Below are positions 48,201-58,216 of a stretch of 64,000 bases of DNA, in pieces. The stretch spans positions 496,001 through 560,000 of the forward strand of contig JACGCM010000310.1 in the NCBI GenBank assembly GCA_014058105.1, in the 5' to 3' direction. The notes beneath the pieces were generated by a model. That model made no database searches, was not told the DNA's origin, and saw only the letters and a program-made list of their open reading frames with translations. Each line of letters begins with the position of its first letter. Position 1 is the stretch's first letter. The position numbers and the translations under genes were made by a program. This DNA is from Kingdonia uniflora (lineage: Eukaryota; Streptophyta; Magnoliopsida; Ranunculales; Circaeasteraceae).

Positions 48201-51200
48201 TGTACGACTGTTGTGACCCACCCTTTTGCATATACGACACTTTCTTCCTTTTTCCACTATCTTGAATGCTGAACGATCTCTTCTTACGTCGTTCACCACC
48301 TTCTTATTCTTTGACTTCGATGGTCTCCCCTTATGAGATTGTACCATTGGCTCAAGAATTATAGGACTCGGGGTACCCACAAGTTGAGACAACTGGTTCC
48401 TTACGGTTTCTTTTTGAACTAAAGGCAACTGTTGATAACAACTTTCCAAATCCTTAAATAAATCTTTAAGATCAAAATTTTGGTCACTTGTTCCATTATT
48501 AACATCGTCGAATGACCTTATATCAATTCTCCATTGTGAGTGTATCTCATCAAGACATATTGGATCTTTCTTATTCTGCATCATATGTGCACAAGGAAAA
48601 CCCATTACTTTCATAAATTGCCTTTTACAAGCTTGTAAAATAGTTTCAGTTGTAGCCAACTTATAATGTTTAGAAAGTTCTTCCAGCGCGTACCTTGATA
48701 CATGAGTGGGAAGCTCTTTGAATGAAGGAACACAAATGTTATAAGGAATTCAGATCTTTTCACTAGAGAGCTTAGTCTTGATTTCATTAAAAGAATTTTC
48801 AATGGCAAGGCATATCTTTTGCTTCACCACATGGAGATCGCCAGTCGATACTTGAAGATATTTCTTAAGCGTTGCATACATACCTTCTGCTCTAGAGGTA
48901 ACACGATTCCCATAATGCAAGAACTTATTGGTCCAAGCACTTACAAATCGTTCTATAAGAAGTAGCCATGTACTTTTGATGTAGTTAACAGGAAGCGGTT
49001 TTCCCTTATATTTAGCTTCGAATATATTCTACGCTTCGTTATAGTCCAATTCGGTTACGCAGTATCACTGTAGTCCAATCGCTTAAAAAATCCTCCCAAC
49101 CATCTCCTTCCTTGAAGTGCGGCTTACAATTAGAAACGATATTCTTTTCAATGTGCCACACACAAAAGATTCGTAGTTGCAGGAAATACCACTTGTATAG
49201 CATTCATGAGGACGAACTCCCTGTCTGAGACAATTACTGCGGGTTCAAAACCATTACTTAACATTTCCTTGAACATTCTAAGTGCCCATATGTAATCCCC
49301 TTTTTCTTCTTTTTGCAAGAAAACGAAGCATGAGTAAAACGAAGAGTTAAAACTTGTTACGCCAATGATGTCCGACAATGGCATTTTAAATCTATTCATC
49401 TTGTAGATGCAATCTATAACAAAAACATTTGAATAGCTTTTGCTCAATTTAATTGAAGTTGAATGTGCAAAAAATATGTGTTAGTCGATCGTCTCCATCA
49501 TATTGGATGTTGTATAGAAAATCACCTTCACCAAGTTCTTTCATTAACGCTTGAATTAGGGTGCGACCCGCTAGTTCTTCTCGCCGAATCTTAGCTTACG
49601 CATTATAAAAAGTTCTTGCTATTCCCCGAGTATTTGGGTTACCTTGATGAAGCATAATAAGTATTTGTCGAGGAGGTATGCCTGCCATAGACATTCTTTT
49701 AACCTCTAGTAATTCTTCTTCCGTGAACCGACGAAAAGAAGGATGATGCTTCATGATTATGTGTGCCATTTTTTATCCTCATAACTCACGATCCTTTCAT
49801 CAATTTAACACCCATAATTTGAAATGGACAACCAATAAGTCTAGAACCAGTTTTCCTTTGACGACTCTCCATTGGAATATTATGTTTATTGCGATAGGTA
49901 CCTCCTCTATCACAACCAATAGTCACAAACTGCTCTTTTTTTGAGTCTCTAATTGATGTTGCATAACCGTGTGACGAAGCAAACTCAGAAACATATGAAA
50001 GCAACTCCTTTCGATTTGGAAATTCTTTTATCGGTGGTGGAAGCATTTGCCTGTTACTGATAATTTCTTCACCTTCAGTAACCATATGTGATAGAGTAGT
50101 TTCGGCTAAGTCGTTCTCCATAGAATTTATTTAGATTTTGTACATAACCCCCCCCCCCCCCCCCCCGGCGTAAGAGTATGAAACACAAGGCAAGCACATT
50201 AACTAATTTTATTTTTTTGCAATCTTTGAATTTCAACTCCCGATCAACAAAGAGTATGAAACAATACTTTACTAACAATTTTTAACTTTCATTGGAGTAG
50301 GAACAAAGACCTAAATTCATGATTTCTAATTCAATCGCTCAAAAAGTATACACTCAGCCAAAAACATTACATTAAACAGATTTCAAATGTGGAAGAACAA
50401 AAACACTACAATTAAGAATTATAGTTTTAATAGATTTGAATGAGAGAGTTAGGCTTAGGACGTAAATAAGAATCATAATTTTGAACACTAAAGACAAATT
50501 TGAAGGAGATAATTAGGTTTAGAGCGTACCAAAGATGATGCCTATTGAAGTTTATGAGAGATGTTGAAGATTAGGGTTTGTGTGCAAAGGGGGGAAACTT
50601 ACCGGTCTTTACGTGTTGGACTTTAGTGTTGTGCAGGTAGCCATACAATCTACTTGTCATAGGAGGGCAAAAATTTGGGTCCCTATTGAAAAGTCACGTG
50701 GAAATATCAGCCTCCTTTCTTTATTGTACACGAGTTAAAGCCTTTCTCAGCCTCTCTATCTACCTACCTGTCTGGTGTTCTTTTGAATTTCTCATTAGGC
50801 TCAACATGTATGCTAGACACATAGGTACACCAAATCTGTTTCGACCAAGTCATATTCTGTCTATACAAAAGACACATAGTCGGTGGAAGTCGACTTATTC
50901 AAAATTGAAAAGCAAAATATTATCTTAAACTTGAACTTATAGTTATTTTAGATTTATAAACATGCTAAAGAACTCATACTCATTTTTTTGTTCAGCAGTT
51001 CTATTTGTTATTCGTATAGCAAATTGAAAAAATAGTGTCTCGCTCTGGTACTATTTTGATTATGGGTTGACCTAAAACTTGATGGATTTGTTTTTTCGAT
51101 AACTGAATAAAGTAACTATTTTACTTTTAAGTATTCATATGCTTTTGTGGGTTTTCGACTTCATTGGCTTTGTGGAAACAAGACTGCATATATTATTGTT

Positions 51201-52047
51201 CTTATGTTAACTTAAGTTCTACTTGGCCATTTTCTACTTTCCTAACTTGTAAATGAAGGATGTAATATGTATCTCATTTTGATGGGCTTGCCTTTTCTTC
51301 TTTAGAATACAGAATACCTTATTGAAGTGTGTCATTTTTGTTGACAGATTACAAAAGAACTGTCACGGTTACAAAAATTGGCAGTAAATAACAAGCTGAG
51401 CTCAGAGGATATCTCTGGTGGAACGATAACTTTAAGCAACATTGGAGCAATTGGTGGGAAGTTTGGCATTCCCCTTCTCAACTTGCCTGAAGTGGCCATC
51501 ATTGCACTAGGCCGAATCCAGAAGCATCCTCGCTTTGCAGATGATGGAAGTGTATATCCTGCCTCATTTGTTAATGTAAGCAGTGTGTTATTTATTTAGA
51601 GCTGGCGTGCATGCTCCTTAATCTTTGTTCTTCTTGTCTATTGGTTCATGTTATAATTTTAAGTTTTACTGCTGGCTACGGTATTTCATTCAAATTACAG
51701 TTTCCTACAAAAAAAATGGCAAACATTTCAGAAATACTGACACTAGGTATATTAGAACAAATTACATTGTGATGATATTTTGAAAAACTATGGATTCAGA
51801 TTCTCCATGGATAGGCCATTGTTGTTGAATTTAACGTAAATAACAGGTACTAACCTTCTTTTAGACTTGAAGGGCGTCCCTGAAACCTTATATGTCCCTG
51901 GGACCAGTCTAATGGGTTAATTTGCTGTTTCAGGTTAACATTGGGGCTGATCACAGAGTTGTGGATGGTGCTGCTGTTGCCAAATTCTGTAATGAGTGGA
52001 AGCTGTTAATTGAAAAACCAGAACTGCTTGTTTTGCATATGAGATGA
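36242..52047 (+). CDS. BCE2: Branched-chain 2-oxoacid dehydrogenase E2 (dihydrolipoyl acyltransferase), 8 exons
   Basis: Exons 36242-36421, 40277-40423, 43475-43600, 44059-44468, 46233-46480, 47327-47415, 51348-51575 and 51934-52047 join in frame to 513 residues (stop TGA). Exon 1 is a basic mitochondrial presequence (MVILKRIWEKKPWSFSIVRG). The lipoyl domain (about 85-160) includes IPLAQTGEGIAECELLKWFV and SDKATIEIT, with lipoyl-Lys at 126. The E1/E3-binding domain lies at about 204-241 (STPAVRHLAKQY...GTGKDGKVLKEDV). The catalytic domain from about 290 ends with the DHRVVDG motif (His483, Asp487). The E2 core transfers the acyl group to CoA in mitochondrial Leu/Ile/Val breakdown. All junctions are GT-AG. 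The intron 6 donor is the weak GAG|GTTGAT. Introns 1 (3.9 kb) and 6 (3.9 kb) hold transposons. In-frame upstream Met codons exist (from 35984), but similarity and presequence begin at 36242. The Arabidopsis relative is about 480 residues. The gene looks intact. Confidence 0.93.
36636..37003 (+). repeat. Copia LTR, left arm
   Basis: Starts TGTGAGGCTGCCCT and ends GACTCAACA, directly followed by ATTGATATCAGAGC, a slightly mutated initiator-Met primer site (usual TGGTATCAGAGC). It matches the right-arm LTR in reverse orientation. Confidence 0.85.
37121..38007 (+). pseudogene. Copia gag fragment, left arm
   Basis: ATG at 37121. The reading shows the copia gag N-terminus (KIEVEKFNDTNNFGMWRCEV, 37192-37251), then after a stop at 37442 and a frame change the UBN2-type block (FYRFTMRQRISISEHLNDFT, FLNSLPEEFEHFVTTITYG), and a CCHC knuckle region CSFCKETGH-KNECP, where the residue after His is a stop. 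It ends inside gag at the palindrome centre. Confidence 0.85.
38035..38917 (-). pseudogene. Copia gag fragment, right arm
   Basis: Minus-strand counterpart of the left gag with the same start (ATG at 38917), the same frame break after the first block (stop at 38597), UBN2-type block and an intact CCHC knuckle (CVFCKETGHWKNKC, about 38176-38135). It ends at the same internal point as the left arm, so both arms share the same truncation. Confidence 0.85.
39034..39500 (-). repeat. Copia LTR, right arm
   Basis: On the minus strand it starts TGCGAGGATGCCCT (39500) and ends CTCAACA (39034), followed by ATTGGTATCAGAGC (39033-39020), a perfect initiator-Met-type primer site core. It is longer than the left copy. 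Confidence 0.88.
40424..43474 (+). other. BCKDH-E2 intron 2, no element recognised
   Basis: A 3.05 kb intron between the two lipoyl-domain exons. It is AT-rich. No coding similarity, LTR or TIR was seen. Parts may be old TE remnants. Confidence 0.6.
44469..46232 (+). other. BCKDH-E2 intron 4, no element recognised
   Basis: A 1.76 kb intron with no recognisable coding sequence on either strand. Confidence 0.6.
46481..47326 (+). other. BCKDH-E2 intron 5, with a GC-richer middle
   Basis: The intron holds a stretch (about 46700-47100) that is richer in G and C than its surroundings and could be an inserted nonautonomous element. No ends or coding similarity were identified. Confidence 0.5.
48069..50121 (-). 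pseudogene. Mutator-like (MULE) transposase, antisense in BCKDH-E2 intron 6
   Basis: The minus strand from ATG at 50121 encodes an N-terminal block with ASSHGYATSIRDSKKEQFV and C-D-R-G-G (FAR1/MULE-type DNA-binding region). 49447-49148 follows with IIGVTSFNSSFYSCFVFL and MFKEMLSNGFEPAVIVSDRE, part of the MULE DDE domain. 48659-48069 holds a SWIM-like CAH segment (MGFPCAHMMQ) and a zinc knuckle CRICKRVGHNSRTC. Order and content fit MULE transposases. Several stops and frame changes (for example between 49786 and 49447, and between 49148 and 48808) make it inactive. Clear terminal inverted repeats were not found. It lies wholly in the 3.9 kb intron, opposite to the host gene. Confidence 0.8.
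50148..50166. repeat. Poly(C) run of 19 bases
   Basis: An uninterrupted run of C just upstream (minus-strand sense) of the MULE start codon; the second long C run in the window. Confidence 0.95.
51576..51933 (+). other. BCKDH-E2 intron 7
   Basis: Short AT-rich intron (GTAAGC...TTTCAG) before the exon that carries the catalytic DHRVVDG motif. Confidence 0.8.
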
Positions 52048-52177
52048 TTTGCCCTTCCGCTTGGTCAGGGAACCTGAAAATAATGTCAATTGCTCGTTTG
52101 TCAACCTCCAGAAAATAATTGAGGTTATTTACAGATGAGAGAAAGTGTTTCTAAGTTGTACCAATGTAATAACTATA

Positions 52178-52183
52178 AATAAA
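52178..52183 (+). terminator. Polyadenylation signal candidate of BCKDH-E2
   Basis: AATAAA 131 bp after the stop codon, with another AATAAAG near 52205. Position fits a plant 3' UTR. Confidence 0.45.
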
Positions 52184-52637
52184 CACAGCAGCTAGATCTA
52201 CTTCAAATAAAGAGACTACGTATCATCCCGTCATCCCGACTACATATGTTTTGTTTTTTATTTATTCTGTAACAGCATGGTTGAGATAGATGGAATAGAT
52301 GTATGTTTTGGTTGTTGAAGAATGATATAACTCTTGCAGTGAAAAGTTACTTGGATAAATCAACCACCTCCTCCAATAGAAATGGGTGTGGGATTTCTAT
52401 TGTGTGGAGATTCCCACACCCACACATCCGTAAACTCTAATAACACAAAACGAAAGTGTGGGAGTGAAGTTTTTAGGCGCCTGTCGTGAAAGCGTGTGTT
52501 GTCTCATGACGGACACTCGCATGTATGAACGACAACTTAGAACTTAGTCAAAACCACTCATGAAATCCCTCTTCGTCCACAACAAAAATCCCCATTTCTT
52601 TCGATACAAAATCCTTATTTCCCTATTTTTGTCTAAA

Positions 52638-53664
52638 ATGGATTTTCCCAATGATCACATTCTATCGATATGTTTGGAATCAAGCTCATCCGATTCAAGC
52701 GATTCATCCGACTCTGACTCGGAGCAAATGGAACAATTAACTGCATTTCAAGCTCAACAAGCGACTTTGATGTGTTTATACATGGAATGGGAAGAAGGTA
52801 CGTCGAAGGGCGAAGGCTCGGTGGAGGGGCGTGAATGGGTGGATCGTGGACATCGGTTTCATAACAAATTGTTGCGGAGAGATTACTTTACCGACAATCC
52901 GATATACAAAGCGAAAACCTTCTGCCGACGTTACCGAATGAGGCGAGAGCTATTCGAGAAGATTGTTGAAGACGTTCAAGGTCATGATTCTTATTTCAAA
53001 TACAAACCAAATGCATCCAAAACACTAGGTTTAACGGGGCATGAAAAATAATCCGCTTGTTTTCGAATGCTCGCTTATGGAACCCCCACGTATGCGCAAG
53101 ATGAATATCTTTGTTGTAGATAAAGTACGGCGTTAAGAGTCTTTGGAGAGATTCTGGCAAACAATGGTGAATTTATACCACAAGGTGTACATGCAGAAAC
53201 CGAACGCAGAGGATGTAGAGAGGTTGCTTAAAGAGAATAGTGCTAGAGGATTTCTGGGGATGTTGGGGAGTTTGGATTGTATGCATTAGGGTTGGAAGAA
53301 TTGCCCCAAGGCTTATCAATGCGCTTCAACGGGAAGGATCGTAAACCCACAATCATCCTCTTATGATTTGTGGATTTGGTATGCATTCTTTGGGATGTCT
53401 GGATCAAACAACGATATCAATGTTATTGAGCGCAGTAAGTTGTTTAACGACCTTGCTATGGGGAATATGTCTCCGGTCTCTTTTGAGGTTAACGGTCATA
53501 CCTATGACGCTGGTTACTATCTCACTGACGGCATCTATCCCAAGTGGTCTACGATCGTCAAGACTATCCCGGCACCGTATACGGAAAAGGAAAAAAATTA
53601 TGCGAAACATCAAGAATCGATCAGGAAAGATGTGGAAAGGGAGTTTGGTGTTTTGCAATCTTAA
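52638..53664 (+). pseudogene. PIF/Harbinger transposase (HARBI1-like nuclease), broken
   Basis: ATG at 52638 (MDFPNDHILSIC), then a Ser/Asp-rich stretch, then the family block DYFTDNPIYKAKTFCRRYRM (52884-52943). In-frame stops occur at about 53049 and 53117, and the frame changes at least twice. The DDE parts are recognisable: LGMLGSLDCMH (about 53255-53286, with a stop right after), GMSGSNNDINV (53395-53427) and RKDVEREFGVLQS (53623-53661). All three catalytic acidic residues are thus still readable. The protein ends at 53664, where the family would continue for about 60 residues. Confidence 0.85.
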
Positions 53665-53690
53665 TGGCCTATATTGAGCTTCGGGAGCAT

Positions 53691-53707
53691 GAGAGTTGAA
53701 AGTTGAA

Positions 53708-53744
<37 letters not shown>
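53691..53744. repeat. 7 bp microsatellite (GAGAGTT/GAAAGTT), about eight units
   Basis: Tandem GAGAGTT-type heptamers directly after the truncated Harbinger coding region, probably replacing its 3' coding end. Confidence 0.9.
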
Positions 53745-54350
53745 AATAAATGATTGAAGTTTTAAAGAGTTTAGAAAAGCTAGCCGTTTGGCTATTGGAA
53801 TGAGAGAATGAGACTCAGTTTTGAGGTGTTTGTCGTGAAGGCACGCACCTTTACTATAAGCACGCAGTATAGCGCTATTTTAGTTTAGGCGTGCAGGTTT
53901 TTTACTTGGGCACCTGTTATATAGGCGCGCGCCTTTACTACAGGCACCTAAGTCGAGTGAAGATTTTTTCCCAGTGTGTACAATTTTTTTATTTTTTTTT
54001 GGCGAATGGGATCTTATTTCCACTCGCTTATTGAAGGGGATTTAAGGGGTGAGTGTGATGATTCCCACTCCTTCTATTGAAGATGCTCTTAGTGTGGAGG
54101 ATTATCAGGAATTGTAATGTTGTAAGAGCATCTCCAACAACATTGTATGCTGCTACACTTTTCACATATTTTTGCAAAAACTCCTTCCAACAGGGTAATG
54201 GTGTTCAGCATACTCGCCCCCATACCCCTCCAAAGTATGTGAATCCGGAACTTGGAGAGTGGTATGTGCATACTACTTTTGTGGATCCTCTACATATATT
54301 TATACTCTACCTTTCTTTTCTCTCTCTAATAAAAGAATACTAGTACTACC

Positions 54351-54364
54351 CGTGACTCGCCACG
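54351..54364 (-). other. Helitron 3' hairpin
   Basis: CGTG/CACG stem with a 6 nt loop, 7 nt before the terminal CTAG on the minus strand. It lies in a subterminal block shared with 56707-56763. Confidence 0.5.
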
Positions 54365-54759
54365 ATAAATACGTCGACGCGCCTTTGGCACTAAAGCTCA
54401 TAAATATTTCACATATACTATATCCATACAAACAAATACTATAAAGAACACTAATATCCATACAAACATTTCTACGTCAAAAAAATACTTCACTTTCCCA
54501 TAACCTGTCTACTCTACTGACCAAGTAATGGATAAATGAAGCTCTTGAAACCCAATACATGCAAGCAACCCCAAGTACCTAAACCCAAACCTTCACAAAC
54601 TTCATAAAAACCCAACTACCTAAGATTGAAGTAAAATATGAACCATGTTATCATAAATATTGCTAAATTTCATACTCAGGTTCGTTTAAAGTAATCATAA
54701 GCGAACGTATGTGATGTATCTAAGGTGAACCTTAATAATATTGTTCATCGCAACAAAGA

Positions 54760-55029
54760 AACGGTACCTAAGGAAGCTGCTTAGAAGGGATCCCCAGCGG
54801 AATCGCGTACATTTAAAACCAACTTCTGGCTGTTCCTTGAGATGTTGTTGAAATCTTTAATTGCTATTTCCATGGTTATTTTCTCTTCTTTTCCCATACG
54901 GGAATTAATATGAATTATAGACCCGATAACTGCCTATTTAGAATCCACATTATCTCCATTTGTTGCAGTCTCACCATTAGATAAAGTTATGATGAAGAAG
55001 AAAAGTATGAAAAACTTGGCAATAGACAT
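54760..55029 (-). pseudogene. Glutamate receptor-like (GLR) 5' gene fragment
   Basis: The minus strand from ATG at 55029 reads MSIAKFFILFFFIITLSNGE, a signal peptide, followed by IGSIIHINSRMGKEEKITME and FNNISRNSQKLVLNVRDSAG, then DP-AAS. This is the start of the ligand-binding region of plant GLRs (I-G-x-I-x-D-x-x-S-R-x-G-K-E-E-K...A-M-E...R-D-S-x-G-D-P-x-Q-A-A). Two in-frame stops (after NVDSK and at GDPF-stop, about 54788) make it a pseudogene fragment. It is in sense orientation relative to the Helitron. Confidence 0.75.
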
Positions 55030-55559
55030 GGGAAGTGAGTTTGGTTTATAAGAATTAAGTCTTAGATGTATGGATTGTATATAAAGCTTTTAGGTGGTCA
55101 TAATTCGATTTAATCTGATATCTGGCTTAAGAACATTATTTCCAATGAAACTTCATAACCAAAGTAACAAAAGAGTCAAAGAGTACGATAATTATTGATC
55201 TTAAAAATTGAGTTTGAATATTTTTCATGACATGAGTTACGACTTCATTGATTGTCACTGTCTTATCCAAAATAATAAAAATATTAGATGTATTCTTGCG
55301 CGTATTCATATATCAAGTGAAAAACAGTATAATTTGCATTCTAACACGTATTCAGTGTCAAATAAAAAACAGTATTGAAGAAATATTTAACTTTCCGTTG
55401 TAGAAAGGGCAGTTTAAGTTACACTGCCGCTACAAAATAAACTCACTCAGATACAATCAATAACTATGCTGAAGTTAAGGGTCATTACAGAAATAGGCAA
55501 TAATATAAGTTAGATTTCCTAAACGATATCAATATAGTTTACACAAACCTAACTAACTA

Positions 55560-56120
55560 ATTTTTGCAACTGCTTTTTTGTTGTTGTTGTTGTTCTGTTT
55601 TGATATGCGTCTAGAATCACATTTTATTTCGCCCTGTTGTTTTCCTTCTAAGTTCTAAATTTGTTAACTGGTTTTATTGGACACATCTTTTTATGTTCTT
55701 CAATCGCGTTAAACATGTAGTTATTCTTGTTATATTTATGTTTTGTGCAGGAGGATGCACAAAAGATTGCTGAATTTTTTTCTTCTCATCCTAGAGTGAA
55801 GATAGTAAATTATGCTGGTCTTTCCGGTCATCCTGGATGCTCTCTACACTATTGTCAGGTGCTAACATCCAGAGTTACGTCAGATTTAATTCTACACTAA
55901 ACAAATTATGATTATTCTTACATTTATAAATCTTGCAGGCGAAAGGTACAGGTTTTGTGCTTATTCTCTGGCGTTATCTAAGGAAATTGTTGAAACTACC
56001 AAGTGCTTCAGTATAGCTGTCAGCTTTGGTAATCCATTTTTAACACACTATCCTCAAAATTTTCCAATTCACTAAATATTTATTTTCAAAAAATTTTTAT
56101 TCGTAGGGAGCGTAAAGTCA
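55560..56120 (+). pseudogene. Cystathionine beta-lyase gene fragment (three exon pieces)
   Basis: Exon 55751-55858 encodes EDAQKIAEFFSSHPRVKIVN-YAGLSGHPG..LHYCQ. Exon 55939-56028, with one frame break, encodes AKGTG... then SKEIVETTKCFSIAVSF. The next exon start, 56107-56120, encodes G-SVKS after acceptor TTCGTAG and is then cut off by unrelated sequence. Splice sites between the pieces remain (CAG|GTGCTA, TTTG|GTAATC). The match is to the C-terminal half of plastid cystathionine beta-lyase, a PLP enzyme of Met synthesis, with introns retained. This means a genomic, not mRNA-derived, copy. Confidence 0.8.
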
Positions 56121-56656
56121 GAAACACAATTCAAAAACTCAAAAACTCAAAAATTCATAAACTCAGAAACCCCAATTTTGAGACTCCATACCTTCAAATA
56201 AGAAACTCAGAAACCCATGTACAATTCATAATCTCTTAAACCCCATTTAGAAACCCATGTACAATTCAGAAACTCAGAAAACAATAAGATAGAGAGATAC
56301 CAAAATCAAAGTATGAGGAAGAGAAGATGTGACCATACCTTCAAATCGTTGAGTTTAAATCAAAACCCCAAGTACAGAGGATTATACCTTCAAATCGTTG
56401 GCAAAGAGAGAGACGGTTATGAGTTGGAGAGAGGGCATGGAAAAAAGGGAGAGAGAGAGACGTGAGATAGAGACGTGTTGAGAAAGAGAGACTTGAGGGC
56501 TTTAGACTAAACTACCTTTTTACCCTTTCTCTTCTAATAGGTAAAAGGATCTGGTCCGTCCATCGCTCCCTGTCATTAAATCTCAATCCCTCTTTGTCTT
56601 TCTCTTGTGGGCGAACTTGTCTATATGAAAAACACCTTTCTTGGATAATATATAGA

Positions 56657-56763
56657 CTAGGTTACGAGTTTGTGCTACGCACGAATGCTCAAGTTAATAA
56701 TATTGTTACCCGTGTCACGCCAAGGATACCGCTTTGAAGTTCGATTAGCGTGCCTAAGGCACT
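56657..56763 (-). mobile_element. 3' end of a second Helitron, tandem with the first
   Basis: The minus strand carries a short hairpin (GTGC-3 nt-GCAC, plus 56672-56682) then CTAG at 56660-56657, immediately before the TC start of the first Helitron. At 56707-56763 it shares a block with the end of the first Helitron (TACCCGTG...CGCC..., then GCGTGCCTAAGGCACTA against GCGCGCCTTTGGCACTA at 54377-54393). The 5' end of this second element was not found. Confidence 0.45.
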
Positions 56764-58210
56764 ATCGAATATGACTTGAGTCGAATTGTCAATAGTTACT
56801 AACAAAGAAAAAAAAAATTAAATGTTTTTAGCTCAACCTCTCTAAAACTCTTGCAATTTCACGACACAAATCTTAATCGGTATTCTAAATTCTACATAAA
56901 AATTTGGCATCATTTTCCCTATTTTATAGACCATAAACCACTTGTAAATTATTTCAAAAACCTGTATAACAATCAAAAGAAAAATGGGCAACACTTCTCC
57001 TATTTGATGGAGTATAAACCACATGTAAATCATTGAGAAACTTGTATAACAATTCAAAAAAATTGAACAACATTTTCCCTATTTTATTGATAAAAACCAC
57101 CAGCAAAACATTCATAAACCTATGTAACAATCATTCAACACATCTACACCCCATCAATATGCACAAAACACTAATCCGCCCTATCTTAATCATTTCAAAA
57201 CATTCAAAATACTTCAAAACTGAAAAATGGTCAAACATGTTTAGTTAATTACTACAATATAGAAAAAATGTCTAAATTCAAATATTACAACTTCATAATA
57301 CGCTATAATTTGTTGTTATCATATTTACTCCTGTAGCTCAAAGGATAAGGAACTATTTGTACACGTTTGCCTCTGCAAGTATAATAAACAAAATTATTAG
57401 TTATCCCCGAATTCAATCTGAATCTACATAGTTAAGCGAAATAGTTGGATAAGTATAAGAAAGTATTGTAATTATCCAGTATAATTGGAGTATAAATGAT
57501 AATAATTCTTTTACTGGAAGAAAAATATGATATGGATTGCAGGATATGAGATAAACTATATGTAAATTTTTTGCATACCTATAATAGTACTTCAAGATAC
57601 ACTATGTTTGTTGTATAATTGGAAGCATTCGGGGAAAACATGTACGCTCATTCTATTGAACAAATGAATTAACTATAAAATACATGTAAAAATTCAATGA
57701 GACAAAAGAGATGCAATTTTTCCTCATCCTAATCCAAGATTCAAGTATAACTTTCTAGCATGTTAGTTACAAAATCAAATGTCAATATATCCTTAAAAAT
57801 AACTATAACAATAAACTCTAATAAGACTATTTGTATCACATTCATCAAATTTTGCTTATGCCTCTTCAAATGCTTAAGTTTCCAAGCAAACACAACAAAG
57901 TTCAAGAGCCAAGAATAAAAAAAGTTAAGAACCTTTAATAAGGACTACTTGACAAAGAATTATCTAGTCCTTCCATAATGCTTATAACATTTAGTATTAT
58001 AACACGTCATTGTTTTGGATTCTATGATCAAAAACCATATTTAGCGTAAAAGGTACATCTAAAGATTATGTTAGTAATAACCACGTTAGGTTATTACTTT
58101 ATTGTAGTGTAAATTATTTTTGATCACAATATTGGCTCACAATATTATTCAATAGCAAATTACCTTCATCATTGATTTGTCCATTTTGGAGTATTTTGGT
58201 TGTTGATATG
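56764..58210. other. AT-rich sequence, no gene recognised
   Basis: Possibly the body of the second Helitron. Open stretches (for example 56842-57057 on both strands) are AT-rich shadows without family signatures. A diverged repeated phrase (CATTTTCCCTATTTTAT...CATAAACC) recurs near 56910, 56990 and 57070. Confidence 0.45.
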
Positions 58211-58216
58211 TTGTAA

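Larger units (their letters stand above)
52364..54088 (+). mobile_element. PIF/Harbinger DNA transposon, decayed
   Basis: The transposase relic (52638-53664) is flanked by imperfect inverted ends. The left has CTCCAATAGAAATGGGTGTGGGA (52371). The right reads, in reverse complement, GAGCATCTTCAATAGAAGGAGTGGGA (ending 54088), followed by TTA as in the family's 3 bp target site. The left outermost bases do not match well, so that boundary is approximate. Confidence 0.6.
54340..56656 (-). mobile_element. Probable nonautonomous Helitron carrying host gene fragments
   Basis: On the minus strand the element begins TCTATATATTATCC (56656 downwards) and ends with a short hairpin (CGTG-6 nt-CACG, plus 54351-54364) followed a few bases later by CTAG (54343-54340) and T. 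A 5' TC, 3' hairpin plus CTRR and an adjoining T are the Helitron signatures. It contains part of a glutamate-receptor-like gene in the same orientation and part of a cystathionine beta-lyase gene in the opposite orientation. Its 5' end directly abuts the CTAG end of another Helitron. No helicase ORF is present. Ends are short motifs, so the boundaries are tentative. Confidence 0.55.

Noticed and set aside
54117..54200. GAGCATCTCCAACAACAT, resembling a MITE/Harbinger terminal repeat
   Set aside because: Only one end seen and no matching inverted end nearby. It may belong to an older element under the Helitron.
57331..57400. tRNA-like phrase (GTAGCTCAAAGGATAAGG)
   Set aside because: Only a weak A-box resemblance. 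No T-arm/B-box and no cloverleaf could be drawn.
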